NCBI GenBank assembly: GCA_003216915.1
Contig: QCIB01000002.1
Coordinates: forward strand, 50,315 to 114,314
Length of the DNA: 64,000 nucleotides
Direction: 5' to 3'
From: Prochlorococcus sp. AG-402-I23
GTDB lineage: Bacteria > Cyanobacteriota > Cyanobacteriia > PCC-6307 > Cyanobiaceae
Numbering within the stretch: position 1 is the first letter of the stretch; the number at the start of each line of letters is the position of its first letter. Below, piece by piece: positions 27,635 through 37,400 of this stretch. A program made the translations under genes and the position numbers. The notes under the pieces are model-generated. The model saw only the letters and a list, made by a program, of their open reading frames with translations, searched no databases and had not been told where the DNA came from.

Positions 27635-27667
27635 TTTAAAAAATCAATCAAAAAATAAAAACTATCC

Positions 27668-28711
27668 ATGTATTTCAAAAGAAAAGAACTAGAGAAATTT
27701 AGAAGTTTTAAAGGACCACTTATAGATGTTAGGAGTCCAGGTGAATATTATAAAGGACACCTGCCTAATTCTATTAACATTCCACTATTTGATAATGATG
27801 AGAGATCAATAATTGGTACGATTTATAAAAAAGAAGGAAGAAAAAAAGCAGTGATAGAGGGATTAAAATTTTTTGAAAAAAAAATAGAATTACTTCTTAA
27901 TAATTTTTTCATGAGTATTGACTCTTATAAAACTATTACTAAAAAAAATAATAATGAATTGTTAATCAGAATATATTGCTCAAGAGGAGGTATGAGGTCA
28001 CAAAGTATTGCTTGGTTACTAGAAAAATTTAAATTAAATCTCGTTACATTAAATGGGGGATACAAAATATATAGGAGATGGGTATTAGATAGTTTTTTGA
28101 AAAAGTTGAACATTATAGTTATTGGCGGAAAAACAGGAACAGGAAAGACAAGGTTATTATCATTACTAGAAAAATATAAATATCAAACTATTGATCTTGA
28201 AGGATTAGCTTGTCATAGAGGAAGTACATTTGGAGGTTTAGGAATGAAAGAGCAACCTTCAAATGAACAATTTGAAAATATGATTGCAGAAAAATTAAAT
28301 TCTTTTAGATGTTCTAATTATATTTTTGTAGAAGCTGAAAGTGCAAATATAGGTAAATGCAAAATCCCACATGAATTATTCAATCAGATGAAAAATTCTA
28401 GGAGAATTGAAATTTTAAGGAGCGAATCTAACAGGTTAGATGAGTTGATAGATACTTATAGTGTTTTTAAGAAAGAGGAACTACAAGAATCTGTATTAAG
28501 GATAAAAAAAAGATTAGGACCGCAAAGAACAAAAATAGCTCTTGAATCAATTAAAAGTGAGAAATGGGACTTAGTATGCAGATCAGTTCTAGATTATTAC
28601 GATAAGTGTTATGAATATGAAAAGGTTGGCAAAACAAATATAAAGATATTAGATTTGACCGACAAAAAATATGATGAAAGGATCTTAGAGTTAATAAATA
28701 ATGTTTTATGA
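27668..28711 (+). CDS. mnmH: tRNA 2-selenouridine synthase
   Basis: Also called SelU. It replaces sulfur by selenium in 2-thiouridine at the tRNA wobble position, using selenophosphate. Its 347 residues have an N-terminal rhodanese domain (about 10-140) with the active Cys104 in IYCSRGGMRS, and a P-loop domain starting GGKTGTGKT (153-161). The pairing of these two domains is diagnostic. Selenophosphate synthetase (SelD) is not in the window. It is divergent from gun4 and stands before psb28. Confidence 0.9.
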   Translation: MYFKRKELEKFRSFKGPLIDVRSPGEYYKGHLPNSINIPLFDNDERSIIGTIYKKEGRKKAVIEGLKFFEKKIELLLNNFFMSIDSYKTITKKNNNELLIRIYCSRGGMRSQSIAWLLEKFKLNLVTLNGGYKIYRRWVLDSFLKKLNIIVIGGKTGTGKTRLLSLLEKYKYQTIDLEGLACHRGSTFGGLGMKEQPSNEQFENMIAEKLNSFRCSNYIFVEAESANIGKCKIPHELFNQMKNSRRIEILRSESNRLDELIDTYSVFKKEELQESVLRIKKRLGPQRTKIALESIKSEKWDLVCRSVLDYYDKCYEYEKVGKTNIKILDLTDKKYDERILELINNVL

Positions 28712-28771
28712 GATAATTACAAACGAATGTGAAAAATATTTCTTAAGATATAAAATTATTAATCGAATATT

Positions 28772-29125
28772 ATGACAGCAAATAAGACTGCAAAAATACA
28801 ATTTTATGAAGGAACTGATGAACCAGTAGTGCCTGAAATAAGACTGACTAGGAGTAAGGACGGTACCACCGGCCAAGCATTATTTTTGTTCGAAAAACCT
28901 CAGGCATTATCTTCAATTACAGATGGAGAAATCACAGGTATGCGTATGATTGACTCTGAAGGTGAAATAATAACTAGGGAAGTTAAAGTAAAGTTTGTTG
29001 ATGGAGAACCAATATTTTTAGAAGCAGTATACATTTGGAAGAACACATCTGACTTTGATAGATTTATGAGATTTGCAAATAGTTATGCCAAATCAAATGG
29101 ATTAGGATATTCTGAGAAGAAGTAG
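28772..29125 (+). CDS. psb28: Photosystem II assembly protein Psb28
   Basis: A 117-residue soluble assembly factor that binds the CP47 side of PSII intermediates and is also linked to chlorophyll synthesis. The conserved parts [31 protein letters not shown] and the C-terminal [17 protein letters not shown] identify the family. Formerly named Psb13 or PsbW. It is preceded by a 60-nt spacer after mnmH and followed 13 nt later by a permease gene. Confidence 0.95.
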   Translation: MTANKTAKIQFYEGTDEPVVPEIRLTRSKDGTTGQALFLFEKPQALSSITDGEITGMRMIDSEGEIITREVKVKFVDGEPIFLEAVYIWKNTSDFDRFMRFANSYAKSNGLGYSEKK

Positions 29126-29138
29126 AATATTTTGAAAA

Positions 29139-30182
29139 TTGAGTAGTTCATCATATTTCAAGTTAGTAGTAATTTTAATCACTTCGTTAATATTATGGAC
29201 CCTGAGAGATTTTCTCCTCTTAATAATTTGTTCCTTAGTAATTTCAAATATTGTATGTAATTTATGTAATCAAATACAGAAGGGTTTGAAAATTCCTCGA
29301 TGGCTTTCATTGTTTCTTGTCTTAACTGTTATATCAGTAATAGTATTTAGTATTTTTATTCTTGTATTGCCTCCATTTATAAAAGAATTCAATGAAATAC
29401 TAGTTGATATTCCAAATGGTTTATCAAAAATAAATATTTTGATTAATACAAATCTGAACAAATTTAATAATTTATTTTATGGTGAACAATCAGAAAATGT
29501 TATAGACATTTTCAGTCTTATAAATAATGTAGTAACAATTCCAGATGCCTCAACCATTGCAAAAGCTATTCAAGAAAGTTTTAAAAATTTAATTAATATA
29601 GCGGGTAATCTGGGTTCAGGTCTTTTGAAATTAATTTTCGTATTAGCAGTGAGTTTAATGATTTCTATTGAACCAAAACAATATAAAGAAAATATACTTC
29701 TATTAATTCCAAAAAATTATCGCAACAAATTTAGAAATATTCTAGAAAAATGCAATACTGCATTAGCGAATTGGACCTTTTCTATGGTCATAAGCTCATT
29801 ATCAGTAGGTCTATTATCATTAATAGTTCTGTCTATATTAGATGTAAAATATGTTGTCTCTAATGCTTTAATAGCAATGGTTCTTAATATTATTCCAAAT
29901 ATAGGTCCAGTTATTAGTGGTATATTTCCAATCTCAATTGCACTACTGGATAATTTTTGGAAACCACTGGCCGTTTTTGGAGCATATGTAATCATTCAAA
30001 ATATTGAAAGCTATATAATAATGCCATCTATAATGAAGAAAAAAGCAAACTTACTTCCTGGTTTAACATTAATATCACAATTTGGATTTACCTTCATTTT
30101 TGGTCCATTAGGCTTAATACTTTCTCTTCCATTAGCTGTAGTAATACAGGTTTTAATCAAAGAATCATTTAAAGATATTTAA
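29139..30182 (+). CDS. AI-2E/PerM family membrane permease
   Basis: A 347-residue membrane protein with about seven to eight hydrophobic segments. The central non-membrane region (about 75-165) and the C-terminal segments with LNIIPNIGPVISGIFPI and YIIMPSIMKKKANL are typical of the AI-2E transporter (UPF0118/TerC-unrelated PerM) family. Translation appears to start at TTG 29139. Family members export diverse solutes, including autoinducer-2 or Na+; the substrate here is unknown. Confidence 0.85.
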   Translation: MSSSSYFKLVVILITSLILWTLRDFLLLIICSLVISNIVCNLCNQIQKGLKIPRWLSLFLVLTVISVIVFSIFILVLPPFIKEFNEILVDIPNGLSKINILINTNLNKFNNLFYGEQSENVIDIFSLINNVVTIPDASTIAKAIQESFKNLINIAGNLGSGLLKLIFVLAVSLMISIEPKQYKENILLLIPKNYRNKFRNILEKCNTALANWTFSMVISSLSVGLLSLIVLSILDVKYVVSNALIAMVLNIIPNIGPVISGIFPISIALLDNFWKPLAVFGAYVIIQNIESYIIMPSIMKKKANLLPGLTLISQFGFTFIFGPLGLILSLPLAVVIQVLIKESFKDI

Positions 30183-30185
30183 AAA

Positions 30186-30368
30186 CTACTTAATTAATTT
30201 TCTATATAAATATGGGTAGGAGAAAAGTATAAAGAAAGCTAAGGGATGTTTACCAATAGCAAAATATAGTGAACTAAAAGTAAAATGATCAAATAATATT
30301 CTTATCTCAGTAGAAAGATCTATTAAAACTAAAGAAAATAATATTATCAAATAGTAATTCAATTTCAT
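30186..30368 (-). CDS. Small membrane protein downstream of secF (60 aa)
   Basis: Sixty residues from ATG 30368, with two hydrophobic stretches (about 4-16 and 32-52) and the basic end YRKLIK. It begins 18 nt after the secF stop on the same strand and ends 3 nt from the convergent permease stop, so it fills the gap exactly. That position, and its membrane-protein composition, suggest a real gene in the secD-secF transcript. It resembles no family I know. Confidence 0.6.
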   Translation of the reverse strand: MKLNYYLIILFSLVLIDLSTEIRILFDHFTFSSLYFAIGKHPLAFFILFSYPYLYRKLIK

Positions 30369-30386
30369 AAAATTAGAAGCTTAAGC

Positions 30387-31301
30387 TCAGTCTTTAAGCA
30401 AAAATGATGGAGCTAATAAAATACTTGAATAACTTCCAACTATAATTCCTAATGATAACGCTAAGGAAAACCAAAATAGCGAATAAGATCCAAACAAAAT
30501 TATGCTTAATAAAGGGATAATGGTTGTAATACTGGTAAACGTTGTTCTCCTTAATGATTCGTTTACTGATAATTGAATAGTTTCGTTATAGCCTTCTTTC
30601 TTTGATTTTAAATTCTCACGAATTCTATCAAAAATAACAACAGTATCATTTACAGAATAACCAGCAATAGTTAGCAGGGACACAGCGAATAAACTATTTA
30701 CCTCGACAGATAATATAATTCCCAACCAAGAAAATATACCGAAAACAATTAATAAATCATGAAATAAAGCTAATAGTGCAAATAATGCATATTTTTTATC
30801 AAATCTAATGGTTATATATAAAGATATTGCAAATAAAGAAACAAACAATGAAGTAACACAATTAGTAAGTAATCTTTTCCCAAGCTTTGGACCTATTAAT
30901 CTTGAATCTTTACTCTCATAATTCAGAGGTCCAACAATATTATCAAGATTTGAAATAAGATTATTTGATTCTTCGATACTTAAATAAGGTGTTCTTATTG
31001 AAATTAATTTATTATTATTTTGGAATTGTAATTTAACATTATTTAAAATGTTTTTATTTTTAGAGATCTCTCTTAACTTTTCTAAAACAGAATCAGGGGA
31101 AAAATTAGAACATTCCGCTTCACAAACTCTCTCTATTCTTAGTTCATTTCCTCCAACAAAATCCATCCCTAAATTTATCGGTTTCTTATAAGAAGTATTA
31201 AAAGTAGAAAATAAAATTCCTAAAAGACTAAACAATACAAGAACAGTTGAAAAACCAATTATCTTTCTTTTGTTTTTAATTAGTTCAAGATTGTATTTCA
31301 T
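30387..31301 (-). CDS. secF: Protein translocase subunit SecF
   Basis: Partner of SecD in proton-driven late steps of Sec export. Of 304 residues, there is an N-terminal helix, a periplasmic domain with LGMDFVGGNELRI, and five further helices. Motifs of the RND-like membrane domain are YSVNDTVVIFDRIREN and TTFTSITTIIPLLSIILFG. It lies 22 nt after secD. In cyanobacteria SecDF can serve both thylakoid and plasma membranes. Confidence 0.95.
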   Translation of the reverse strand: MKYNLELIKNKRKIIGFSTVLVLFSLLGILFSTFNTSYKKPINLGMDFVGGNELRIERVCEAECSNFSPDSVLEKLREISKNKNILNNVKLQFQNNNKLISIRTPYLSIEESNNLISNLDNIVGPLNYESKDSRLIGPKLGKRLLTNCVTSLFVSLFAISLYITIRFDKKYALFALLALFHDLLIVFGIFSWLGIILSVEVNSLFAVSLLTIAGYSVNDTVVIFDRIRENLKSKKEGYNETIQLSVNESLRRTTFTSITTIIPLLSIILFGSYSLFWFSLALSLGIIVGSYSSILLAPSFLLKD

Positions 31302-31323
31302 GAGAAAATTAGAAATAAAAAAT

Positions 31324-32793
31324 TTAATTTAAAAAATTATTCCTGGTAAGATAGAGATTTTTTTGTCTTAAAAATTGATATGTTGTAAAAAATCGCAAAA
31401 TAGTTTTAGAACAATTTAATGAGGTAAACAAGCTAATTAAGACTCCAATTCCTAATGTTGCGGCAAAACCTTTAACAAAATTTGTTCCTAATAAAAATAA
31501 TACAAAACAACTTAAAAGAGTTGTAATATGGCCATCAACTATGGATGAATTAGCTCTCTGAAAACCGATATCAATAGATCTTGTAAGAGTATTACCATCA
31601 TATAATTCGTCTCTAATTCTCTCAAATATTAAAATATTTGCATCAACAGCCATACCAATGCTAAGTATAAGCCCAGATATTGCCGGTAAAGTCAAAGTTA
31701 CAGGAATTAAAGAATATAGGGCTAGGTTAAAGAAACCATAAAGTACTAGAGAAAGAATTGAAACAAAACCTAAAATTCTATAATTAAAAATCATAAATAA
31801 ACCAACAAAAATTAATCCACTAATTGCTGCATAAAGACTTTTTAAAATATTTTTAGATCCCAACAGAGCCCCTATTGTGTTAGTTTCTACTATTTCAATT
31901 GGCAATGGCAATGAGCCTCCTTTAAGTTGAACTTCTAATTCTCTAGCATTTTCAGCACTAAAATTACCGCTTATTGTTGCTGATCCACCTGTAATCCCAG
32001 TACTAGCAAACTGATTACCGACACTGGCTTCACTTATTGATTCACCATCTAGAATGATAGCCAATAGTTGATTAGTGCCAGCAATTGACTTTGTAATTTC
32101 TGCAAACTTTTCACCTCCTGAATTACTAAAAGTTAATAAAACTTCCCAATTACTATTTGTTTGTTCTTGTCTCCTTCCCGCGTTAATAAGATCCTTACCA
32201 GATAAATCTGTTTTAATAAATAAATTTGTAATTTCTTTATTAACATTCTTTTTAATTTCAATTAACTTCCCATATAAATCATTACTATTAGATGAGTAAT
32301 TTAATTCTTGCTCTATCTCTTTAAGATCATCTTGAATAATTTTTAAAAGATTATCATCATTTTGACTTTTTTCTGCAAAGGAATATTGTTCAATTAATTC
32401 TTTAATACTCAATCTCTGTAATTGCAGGATTTTTAAATCTGTAGATGTTCCTTCTTTTTGGGTTCTAAATTCTAATAAAGCAGTCTTACCTAATACCCTT
32501 GAAGCAACTAATGGATTTTGTTCACCTGGTAATTCTAAAATCAATTGATCTCCACCAAGGGTTTGCAAATTAGACTCGGAAACTCCTAAATTGTTAACGC
32601 GCTTATCTATAACTGAATTAACTGCTTCAAGTTCATCCCTTGTTACCTTACCTTCCTCTTTAATAATTTGTAGTGTAAGTTGAGAACCCCCTTGTAAATC
32701 CAATCCCAACTGTAAGGGATAATTTATTAATAGATAAACAGATAAAGTAAGTAGAAATATAATAAAAAAAAGCCAACCTTGCCTTCTTTTCAT
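31324..32793 (-). CDS. secD: Protein translocase subunit SecD
   Basis: RND-type export subunit of 489 residues. The first helix (about 7-25) leads to the signature LGLDLQGGSQLTLQ, then a large periplasmic domain with LGGDQLILELPG and LILDGESISEASVG. Five further helices follow, with GMAVDANILIFERIRDEL in TM4. A Glu/Lys/Asn-rich insertion at about 110-165 enlarges the periplasmic part. It begins 3 nt after the pdhB stop, so pdhB, secD and secF likely share a transcript. Confidence 0.95.
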   Translation of the reverse strand: MKRRQGWLFFIIFLLTLSVYLLINYPLQLGLDLQGGSQLTLQIIKEEGKVTRDELEAVNSVIDKRVNNLGVSESNLQTLGGDQLILELPGEQNPLVASRVLGKTALLEFRTQKEGTSTDLKILQLQRLSIKELIEQYSFAEKSQNDDNLLKIIQDDLKEIEQELNYSSNSNDLYGKLIEIKKNVNKEITNLFIKTDLSGKDLINAGRRQEQTNSNWEVLLTFSNSGGEKFAEITKSIAGTNQLLAIILDGESISEASVGNQFASTGITGGSATISGNFSAENARELEVQLKGGSLPLPIEIVETNTIGALLGSKNILKSLYAAISGLIFVGLFMIFNYRILGFVSILSLVLYGFFNLALYSLIPVTLTLPAISGLILSIGMAVDANILIFERIRDELYDGNTLTRSIDIGFQRANSSIVDGHITTLLSCFVLFLLGTNFVKGFAATLGIGVLISLFTSLNCSKTILRFFTTYQFLRQKNLYLTRNNFLN

Positions 32794-32796
32794 TGC

Positions 32797-33780
32797 TTAT
32801 ATACTCCCACTAATTAAATCTTCAACTTTTTCAACTATTTGATGTGGTTGAATTATTGTCAAATTCTCAAGATTTCCATTATACGGAGTCGGAATATCCT
32901 GACTAGATAATCTAATTGGTCGGGCATCAAGATCATCAAAACACTCTTCTGTTATCAAGGCAATTAATTCTGCACCAATACCACCAGTCTTCATACATTC
33001 TTCAACAATAATTACTTTATTTGTTTTTCTTATTGATTTTGAGATGGTTTCCATATCAAATGGTTTTAAACTTATTAAATCTATTAACTCAACATCTATT
33101 CCTTTTTTTTCTAATTCTTCAACAGCTTTAAGGCAATGATGTCTCATTCTTGAATAAGTCAATAAAGTAATATGTTTCCCTTCTTTTACAACGTCAGCCT
33201 GATCTAAAGCGCAAGTATAATCACCCTCAGGTAATTCTTCAGACAAATTGTATAGAAGAACATGTTCGAAAAATAGAACCGGATTATCATCTCTTATAGC
33301 TGCTTTCATTAAACCTTTAGCATTTGTCGGTGTACTACATGCAACAATCTTTATGCCAGGAACTGCATGAAAATATGCTTCAAGTCTTTGACTATGCTCA
33401 GCACCAAGTTGACGACCAACTCCTCCAGGTCCTCGAACTACTGCTGGTATTTTATAATTTCCGCCACTTGTATATCTAAGCATACCCATATTATTTGATA
33501 TCTGATTAAAAGCTAAAAGCAAAAAACCCATATTCATTCCTTCTACTATTGGTCTTAAGCCAGTCATTGCTGCACCCACAGCCATACCCGTAAAACTATT
33601 CTCTGCAATTGGTGTATCTAAGACTCTTAACTCTCCATATTTTTCATATAAATCCTTAGTTACCTTATAAGATCCTCCATATTGACCAACATCTTCCCCC
33701 ATTACGCAAACATTTACATCATTTGCCATTTCTTCATCAATTGCCTCTTTCAAAGCATTAAATAATAATGTTCCAGCCAC
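32797..33780 (-). CDS. pdhB: Pyruvate dehydrogenase E1 component, beta subunit
   Basis: Binds thiamine diphosphate with the alpha subunit and decarboxylates pyruvate for acetyl-CoA formation. The 327 residues open at a GTG codon ([18 protein letters not shown]). Key stretches are [38 protein letters not shown] and [19 protein letters not shown]. The alpha subunit is encoded elsewhere, as is common in cyanobacteria. It heads a probable operon with secD and secF. Confidence 0.94.
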   Translation of the reverse strand: MAGTLLFNALKEAIDEEMANDVNVCVMGEDVGQYGGSYKVTKDLYEKYGELRVLDTPIAENSFTGMAVGAAMTGLRPIVEGMNMGFLLLAFNQISNNMGMLRYTSGGNYKIPAVVRGPGGVGRQLGAEHSQRLEAYFHAVPGIKIVACSTPTNAKGLMKAAIRDDNPVLFFEHVLLYNLSEELPEGDYTCALDQADVVKEGKHITLLTYSRMRHHCLKAVEELEKKGIDVELIDLISLKPFDMETISKSIRKTNKVIIVEECMKTGGIGAELIALITEECFDDLDARPIRLSSQDIPTPYNGNLENLTIIQPHQIVEKVEDLISGSI

Positions 33781-33893
33781 AATTAATTACCTAATTAATC
33801 ACATATATAATCCTACCACTTTGAATAATTTAACCTCCTTCAGCGAAGGTTATGAGTAGTAATATTGATAAAATCATTCCAGGCGAAAGCAAA

Positions 33894-33908
33894 AGGACTA
33901 AAAGTCCT
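33894..33908 (-). terminator. Possible terminator after the ispE-DUF3082 gene group
   Basis: AGGACT-AAA-AGTCCT is a perfect 6-bp stem with a 3-nt loop. Read on the minus strand it is followed by TTTT, 50 nt past the DUF3082-like stop at 33960. It could end transcription coming from rsmA-ispE. The stem is short and the T-run poor. Confidence 0.35.
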
Positions 33909-33959
33909 AAGTCATGTAAAGACATTCAAAGAAAGGGTTTTCTTAATAATATTGGTAAT

Positions 33960-34262
33960 TCAACTTTTCTTCACAATAAAACTGCGAATAAATACAATAA
34001 AAAGTCCTATACCTATAAAAGCAAAAGAGAATGTTAGCAAAAATGATAATCCAATTATTAAGGTATTAATACTAGAGGAAATATTTTGGACTATTTCAGA
34101 AGAATTAGATGGTTTATGTACTGAAAAATAAATTGCAATTTTATTACTTAAAAAATAAAAAAATATAAATAATAAAAAACTTGTTAATGATCCAACAATA
34201 AAATTTAAAGGTCCTTTTTCGGGAATATTTTTTTCAATATTCTCATTACTATTATCAGCCAC
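33960..34262 (-). CDS. Small membrane protein, DUF3082-like
   Basis: A 100-residue protein with two transmembrane helices (about 21-45 and 68-93) and an acidic, Asn-rich N-terminus. It starts MADNSNENIEKNIPEKG. It recalls the DUF3082 family of cyanobacteria. It lies 24 nt downstream of ispE on the same strand, so it is likely cotranscribed. Function is unknown. Confidence 0.78.
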   Translation of the reverse strand: MADNSNENIEKNIPEKGPLNFIVGSLTSFLLFIFFYFLSNKIAIYFSVHKPSNSSEIVQNISSSINTLIIGLSFLLTFSFAFIGIGLFIVFIRSFIVKKS

Positions 34263-34286
34263 AATTGATTTTTATATAAAAAAAAT

Positions 34287-35222
34287 TTAAATGAATGTTA
34301 TTCCCTTTTCAAGGAAAGTGCAAACCCATGAATCATAGCCTTTATCTTTAAATAATTTAGAATTTGCAGTTAATTCTTTTCTTGCAGTCTCTATATCTTT
34401 AAAGAGTGCAAAGCATGTAGGGCCTGATCCACTCATTGAAAATGTGAGACAATTTTCTAATTTAGAAAGTAAATATAATGCCTGCTTTACAGAATCATTC
34501 TCATTTTCAACAACTAATTGCAAATCATTTTTAATAAATAAATGTTGATTATCAAAATTTAAGTTATTTAAACCATTATCTCTTAAATTTTTTCTTACGT
34601 TCTCAATCATTTCTGTATCAGTAAGATATTGATCACAAAATCTATTACTATATTTTTTATAAGTTTCAGCTGTAGATACTGATACATTTGGATTTTTTAA
34701 AAGAATTACTCCATATTCAAAGTTTGATTCTAATTTCTCCAAAATTTCTCCTCTTCCAAAACATAATTGAATACCACCATTCATAAAAAAGGGAATATCA
34801 GATCCTAAAGTTGATGCTAATGAACATAATGTTTCTTGATCTAAGTTCAAATCCCATAAGTTATTAAGACCAATTAATGTTGCTGCTGCATTACTAGATC
34901 CACCAGCTAATCCTGCGCCAATTGGAATATTTTTTCGTAAAAATATATTCGCACCGTAATCTATATTTGATTTTTTTCTTAATAGATTTGCCGATTTAAC
35001 AATTAAGTTATCATCAGATAAGCTTAAATCATTACAATCAGACTCGAGTTTAATTAAACCTTTATTATTAATTTCAAATTCTAAATAATCAGAAAGATCG
35101 ATATTTTGCATAATCATTGCTAACTCATGAAATCCATCCTCTCTTTTACCAATAACTTCAAGGTGCAAATTTATCTTGGCAGGAGATTTTATATTAATTT
35201 TCGTTTTAGCTAAATCTTGCAT
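34287..35222 (-). CDS. ispE: 4-diphosphocytidyl-2-C-methyl-D-erythritol kinase
   Basis: GHMP kinase of the MEP pathway, phosphorylating CDP-methylerythritol. Its 311 residues include SPAKINLHLEVIGKREDGFHEL near the start, the ATP loop PIGAGLAGGSSNAAATL (around residue 100) and SMSGSGPTCFALF near residue 260. It starts 12 nt after rsmA. Together with dxs it feeds isoprenoid synthesis. Confidence 0.95.
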   Translation of the reverse strand: MQDLAKTKINIKSPAKINLHLEVIGKREDGFHELAMIMQNIDLSDYLEFEINNKGLIKLESDCNDLSLSDDNLIVKSANLLRKKSNIDYGANIFLRKNIPIGAGLAGGSSNAAATLIGLNNLWDLNLDQETLCSLASTLGSDIPFFMNGGIQLCFGRGEILEKLESNFEYGVILLKNPNVSVSTAETYKKYSNRFCDQYLTDTEMIENVRKNLRDNGLNNLNFDNQHLFIKNDLQLVVENENDSVKQALYLLSKLENCLTFSMSGSGPTCFALFKDIETARKELTANSKLFKDKGYDSWVCTFLEKGITFI

Positions 35223-35234
35223 ATACTTAAATTT

Positions 35235-36059
35235 TTATTTTTTAATTTTAATACAATTTTCTGCAAGCTTAATCCATTGGTCAATTGAAATATCTTGTGG
35301 TCTTAAATTAAAACAAACTTTTGAAGATTCAGATAATTCATTTATCTCTTCATTTGAAAGTATTGAATTAAGAGTATTTCTAAGCATTTTTCTTCTTGAA
35401 TTAAATGAAATTCGAAGAAGTTTATCTATATATTTTTCTAGACTTGTGTCTAATCTTAAATCATTTTTAATTGGTTCGAAAACTACTAAAGAAGAAAAAA
35501 CTTTTGGAGGCGGACTAAATGATGAAGGCGATACATCGCAAATTCTTTTTATTTTTGATAAGAGTTGCATTCTTATACTTAGCGCACCAGCATTGGGACT
35601 TCCTTCTTTTGACAAAATCCTATCTACAACGTCTTTCTGCATTAAAAAAATTATTTTTTCGTAATTATAGTTCCTTATAATTCCTAATCTGCCTATGAAA
35701 ATATCCAATATTGGGCCAGTTATATTGTAAGGGATATTTGCAATAACTTTTGTAATCTTCTTATTAATCGAATCTAAATTTACAGAAAGAATATCTCCCT
35801 GCTGAAGTGAAAACTTATCATTATTATTGAATTTATCATTTAATAAATTTATTAAATCTTTATCTAATTCAATCGCATGTAATTTTTTAATTTCTGAATC
35901 TAATAACTTAGATGTTAAAGCTCCTTTACCTGGGCCAATTTCTAAAATAAAGTCATTTTCATTAAGTACCGCAATTTCTTTAATTTTTTCTAATATTTTT
36001 TTATTTACCAACCAATGTTGTCCAAATCTTTTTTTTTGATGATAGTTTTTAGAATTCAT
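35235..36059 (-). CDS. rsmA: 16S rRNA dimethyladenosine transferase
   Basis: KsgA/RsmA dimethylates A1518 and A1519 of 16S rRNA late in 30S assembly. Of 274 residues, [11 protein letters not shown] near the start, SAM motif [15 protein letters not shown] (about 40-54), [10 protein letters not shown], the catalytic [14 protein letters not shown] and [17 protein letters not shown] identify it. It is the first gene of an rsmA-ispE-DUF3082 minus-strand group, divergent from the short gene at 36116. Confidence 0.95.
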   Translation of the reverse strand: MNSKNYHQKKRFGQHWLVNKKILEKIKEIAVLNENDFILEIGPGKGALTSKLLDSEIKKLHAIELDKDLINLLNDKFNNNDKFSLQQGDILSVNLDSINKKITKVIANIPYNITGPILDIFIGRLGIIRNYNYEKIIFLMQKDVVDRILSKEGSPNAGALSIRMQLLSKIKRICDVSPSSFSPPPKVFSSLVVFEPIKNDLRLDTSLEKYIDKLLRISFNSRRKMLRNTLNSILSNEEINELSESSKVCFNLRPQDISIDQWIKLAENCIKIKK

Positions 36060-36115
36060 CTAAAAGGTAAATAATATGTTTAAATTAAATATGAATTTGT
36101 CTAATACTTTATATC

Positions 36116-36448
36116 ATGAGCTTATCAAAAAAAAATTTAGATAAACTCAATAAATTTAAAAATAATAAAAATTTAAATTACGAAAGTAAAAATATAAGTA
36201 ATTACAAAAATATGCCTAACAATGATAATTTTATCACCAATCCACTTAATTCAGAAGATCCCAATAAAATTTTTTATTCGTTAATTGATAATTCAGAATC
36301 TTTAGAAGAGACTTCTAACGTTAATAATTCACTAAGAAAAAGTGAGATTAATCAAATTAATATTAATCCTAGAAAATCTAATTTTTCTAAGAAATTAACA
36401 ACCGAAGAGGAACTATATGATGAATTTAATTATCTTCTTGATGAATAA
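36116..36448 (+). CDS. Asn/Lys/Ser-rich low-complexity protein
   Basis: A 110-residue hydrophilic protein without a membrane segment, very rich in Asn, Lys, Ser and Glu. Most is probably disordered; the C-terminal part FSKKLTTEEELYDEFNYLLDE looks helical and acidic and could be a binding motif. It is upstream of rlmH by 19 nt on the same strand. I do not recognise a family. An ATG at 36116 and clear coding composition support a gene. Confidence 0.68.
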   Translation: MSLSKKNLDKLNKFKNNKNLNYESKNISNYKNMPNNDNFITNPLNSEDPNKIFYSLIDNSESLEETSNVNNSLRKSEINQININPRKSNFSKKLTTEEELYDEFNYLLDE

Positions 36449-36467
36449 TTAGTTTTAATATTTACTT

Positions 36468-36884
36468 ATGCTTCAAAGTAATAGATTAACAATTTATGCT
36501 ATTGGAAAAATAAAGAAAATTTGGATTAGAGATGGAATTAATCAATACAAAAAAAGAATGCCTGAACTTATCATTAATGAGTTAAAGACTTTTAATTTAA
36601 ATAATCTTAGATCTAATAACAATATTATTATCTGCCTAAGTGAAGAAGGGAAGCAATTTAATTCAGTTGAACTATGTTCTTTTCTCTTAAGTTTTAAAAA
36701 TAAAAAAATTAATTTCTTAATCGGTGATACTGATGGAATAAGTTCAGATATTAAAAAAAAATCAGATTTTATACTAAGTTTGTCTCCTTTAACTTTTCCT
36801 CATGAATTAGCTAGATTAATTCTAATCGAGCAAATCTATAGAGCTGTTTCTATATCTAACAACTCCCCTTACCATCGTTCTTAA
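36468..36884 (+). CDS. rlmH: 23S rRNA pseudouridine-1915 N3-methyltransferase
   Basis: RlmH of the SPOUT methyltransferase class, acting on helix 69 of 23S rRNA. It has 138 residues. The SAM-knot region [10 protein letters not shown] replaces the more usual IGGADG, followed by [22 protein letters not shown] and the C-terminal SPYHRS, which is nearly invariant. It lies after the low-complexity gene and before the SOS cassette. Confidence 0.92.
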   Translation: MLQSNRLTIYAIGKIKKIWIRDGINQYKKRMPELIINELKTFNLNNLRSNNNIIICLSEEGKQFNSVELCSFLLSFKNKKINFLIGDTDGISSDIKKKSDFILSLSPLTFPHELARLILIEQIYRAVSISNNSPYHRS

Positions 36885-36956
36885 AAAAATTAGATTTAAT
36901 CTAAAATTAATCTATAAAACTTTAATAACTAACTATTTTTTTAATTTTTATTATAT

Positions 36957-36970
36957 AGTACATATATACT
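36957..36970 (+). promoter_or_regulatory. Probable LexA (SOS) box before umuD
   Basis: AGTACATATATACT matches the cyanobacterial LexA consensus RGTACNNNDGTWCB at every fixed position but one (A in place of the second G). It sits in a larger inverted repeat ATAGTA-CATATA-TACTAT (36955-36972), 13 nt before the umuD start. The nature of the downstream genes supports SOS control. The match is by eye and rests on a published-type consensus known to me. Confidence 0.65.
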
Positions 36971-36983
36971 ATTAATTTAAATC

Positions 36984-37400
36984 TTGGATTCGTTTGATTC
37001 AGCTGATAAAAGGTTCAGAATTCCCTTATTAAATGATTCGGTATCTGCAGGATTTCCTTCTCCCGCAGATGACTATACGGAAGAAAATATTGATTTAAAT
37101 GAACATTTAATATCTAATCCGTTTAGCACTTTTTTTCTTAGAGTTAAAGGTGAATCAATGATCAATGCAGGAATTAGAGATAAAGATTTAATAATAGTAG
37201 ACAAGAGTTTAATCGCCAAGCCAGGGGATATTGTAATTGCAATGATAGACGGGGAATTTACAATAAAAAGATTATCTATAAAAAATGATGAATTATATTT
37301 AAAAGCAGAAAATCATAATTATCCTGATTTTAGCTTTAAAAACCATATTGATGTACAGATATGGGGAGTGGTTATTTATTCAATACATAGCTATTTATGA
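36984..37400 (+). CDS. umuD: Error-prone repair protein UmuD (LexA-like peptidase)
   Basis: Accessory subunit of DNA polymerase V that cleaves itself after RecA activation. It has 138 residues from a TTG start. The cleavage bond Ala22-Gly23 lies in VSAGFPSP; the catalytic Ser58 is in VKGESMI and Lys95 in GEFTIKRL. It overlaps umuC by 4 nt (ATGA). A LexA-like box lies 13 nt upstream. The length and layout match UmuD rather than LexA, which would also have a DNA-binding domain. Confidence 0.94.
   Translation: MDSFDSADKRFRIPLLNDSVSAGFPSPADDYTEENIDLNEHLISNPFSTFFLRVKGESMINAGIRDKDLIIVDKSLIAKPGDIVIAMIDGEFTIKRLSIKNDELYLKAENHNYPDFSFKNHIDVQIWGVVIYSIHSYL

Noticed and set aside
33852..34037. Plus-strand ORF (61 aa, MSSNIDKIIPG) between pdhB and the DUF3082-like gene
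   Set aside because: About 40% lies antisense to the DUF3082-like gene; the purine stretch is only 2 nt from the ATG; composition is simply Lys/Ser-rich. Another plus-strand frame (33865-34131) overlaps it. Conservation would be needed to accept either.
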